From the NCBI GenBank assembly GCA_900770605.1, contig CAAGKS010000135.1, forward strand, positions 1-6,277: a stretch of 6,277 bases of DNA. Reading direction: 5' to 3'. This stretch comes from Clostridia bacterium (lineage in GTDB: Bacteria > Bacillota > Clostridia > Oscillospirales > CAG-272). The notes beneath the pieces were generated by a model. It saw only the letters and a list, made by a program, of their open reading frames with translations, did not search any database and was not told the DNA's origin. The position numbers and the translations under genes were made by a program. Positions 5,651-6,277 of the stretch are shown here, piece by piece (the stretch's first letter is position 1; each line of letters begins with the position of its first letter).

Positions 5651-6266
5651 ACAAATAAAGACGGTTTTCCTTGATAAAGCGCTCAACTGCGGGCGGTACC
5701 AAATGGGAGATATCCTCCCCTGCCGCCACGGCGCGTCGCACGTCCGTTGAGCTTATCGGAATAGGATCGGTAACTACTCTGCGGAACATTACCCCGTATT
5801 TCTGATAGTACTCCTGTATCTTCGATACAAGCATATTACCAAGCATCGCGTCGTTCTCTCGGCGCACGTAAACGGGATAGCACATCTTTATGATATCCTC
5901 AAATCTGTACCACCTATCAAACGACAGCACCATATCCGTGCCGCAAAGCAGGAACAGCCTCGTGTTAGGGCGTTGAAGCTCTGCGAGCGTATCGTAGGTA
6001 TAGCTCTTGCCGCCCCTCGCGATCTCGCAATCCGAGATAACTACGCCGTCCGTGCCCTCAAACGCAAGCTCGCACATGCGCAGGCGGTACAGCGGATCGT
6101 CAGACTCATCGATCTGCTTATGCGGTGGCAGATACGTGGGTATTATAAAAAGATAATCCAGCTTCATCTGCTCCATAAACGCCTTTGCCGCGCTTACGTG
6201 CCCGTTATGTATGGGCGCAAACGTACCGCCGTAAATACCTACTCTCGTATGGTCAAATCCATTCAT
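5649..6266 (-). CDS. nadD: Nicotinate-nucleotide adenylyltransferase
   Basis: Transfers AMP from ATP to nicotinate mononucleotide, giving deamido-NAD in the cytosolic NAD pathway (EC 2.7.7.18). The 205 residues are typical for NadD. Motifs: GIYGGTFAPIHNGH (10-23), the GGTFDPxHxGH nucleotidyltransferase motif with Ala where Asp is usual; PPHK (47-50); GKSYTYDTL (86-94); LCGTDMVLSFDRWYR (107-121); and the C-terminal ISSTDVRR (171-178), matching the ISSTxIR ATP-phosphate-binding motif. ATG 6266-6264 is bounded by an in-frame TAA at 6272-6270, so the start is firm, although no Shine-Dalgarno shows in the 11 bases before the edge. Its promoter lies outside the window. The stop runs directly into the yqeK ribosome-binding site, so the two are coupled. 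Confidence 0.97.
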   Translation of the reverse strand: MNGFDHTRVGIYGGTFAPIHNGHVSAAKAFMEQMKLDYLFIIPTYLPPHKQIDESDDPLYRLRMCELAFEGTDGVVISDCEIARGGKSYTYDTLAELQRPNTRLFLLCGTDMVLSFDRWYRFEDIIKMCYPVYVRRENDAMLGNMLVSKIQEYYQKYGVMFRRVVTDPIPISSTDVRRAVAAGEDISHLVPPAVERFIKENRLYL

Positions 6267-6277
6267 AACTTAAAGCT

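Noticed and set aside
5650..5652. GTG start for yqeK giving a four-base GTGA overlap with nadD
   Set aside because: No Shine-Dalgarno at a workable distance, whereas ATG 5640 has GAGGA five bases upstream.

Overview
The window reads as chromosomal core DNA from a low-to-moderate G+C, Gram-positive-type anaerobe, most likely Bacillota, class Clostridia. The basis is Shine-Dalgarno-led genes, AT-rich spacers with sigma-A-like promoters, a Firmicutes-type leucyl-tRNA synthetase without the proteobacterial leucine-specific insertion, an LCP (LytR-CpsA-Psr) wall enzyme, and the order nadD-yqeK-LCP-rsfS-leuS, which I know from clostridial genomes. Genus cannot be told from the sequence. All six genes lie on the minus strand, so transcription runs from high to low coordinates.

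Layout in the direction of transcription. nadD (nicotinate-mononucleotide adenylyltransferase) starts 11 bases inside the right edge. It is followed without a gap by yqeK (HD-domain diadenosine tetraphosphate hydrolase), whose Shine-Dalgarno overlaps the nadD stop. A membrane-anchored LCP protein follows closely and probably starts at TTG. A 118-base AT-rich spacer then carries a near-consensus promoter (TTGACA, 17 bases, TACAAT) for rsfS (ribosomal silencing factor) and leuS, which are 29 bases apart. leuS ends in a strong intrinsic terminator. After it comes an independent unit: a promoter, a leader of about 80 bases, and the first 249 codons of pckG (GTP-dependent phosphoenolpyruvate carboxykinase). 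pckG is cut by the left edge just before its P-loop lysine.

Functionally the cluster joins NAD synthesis, dinucleotide turnover, wall-polymer attachment, ribosome silencing and tRNA charging. pckG sits next to it but is insulated by the terminator. No mobile element, CRISPR array, RNA gene or phage gene is visible, and no gap exceeds 300 bases. The most notable observations are three sets of signature-motif changes. The leucyl-tRNA synthetase has KMGKR in place of KMSKS and TTCIET in place of the usual TTRPDT editing motif, and the LCP protein has lost arginines that are normally conserved. I see no wholly new system here; these are variants inside housekeeping families.
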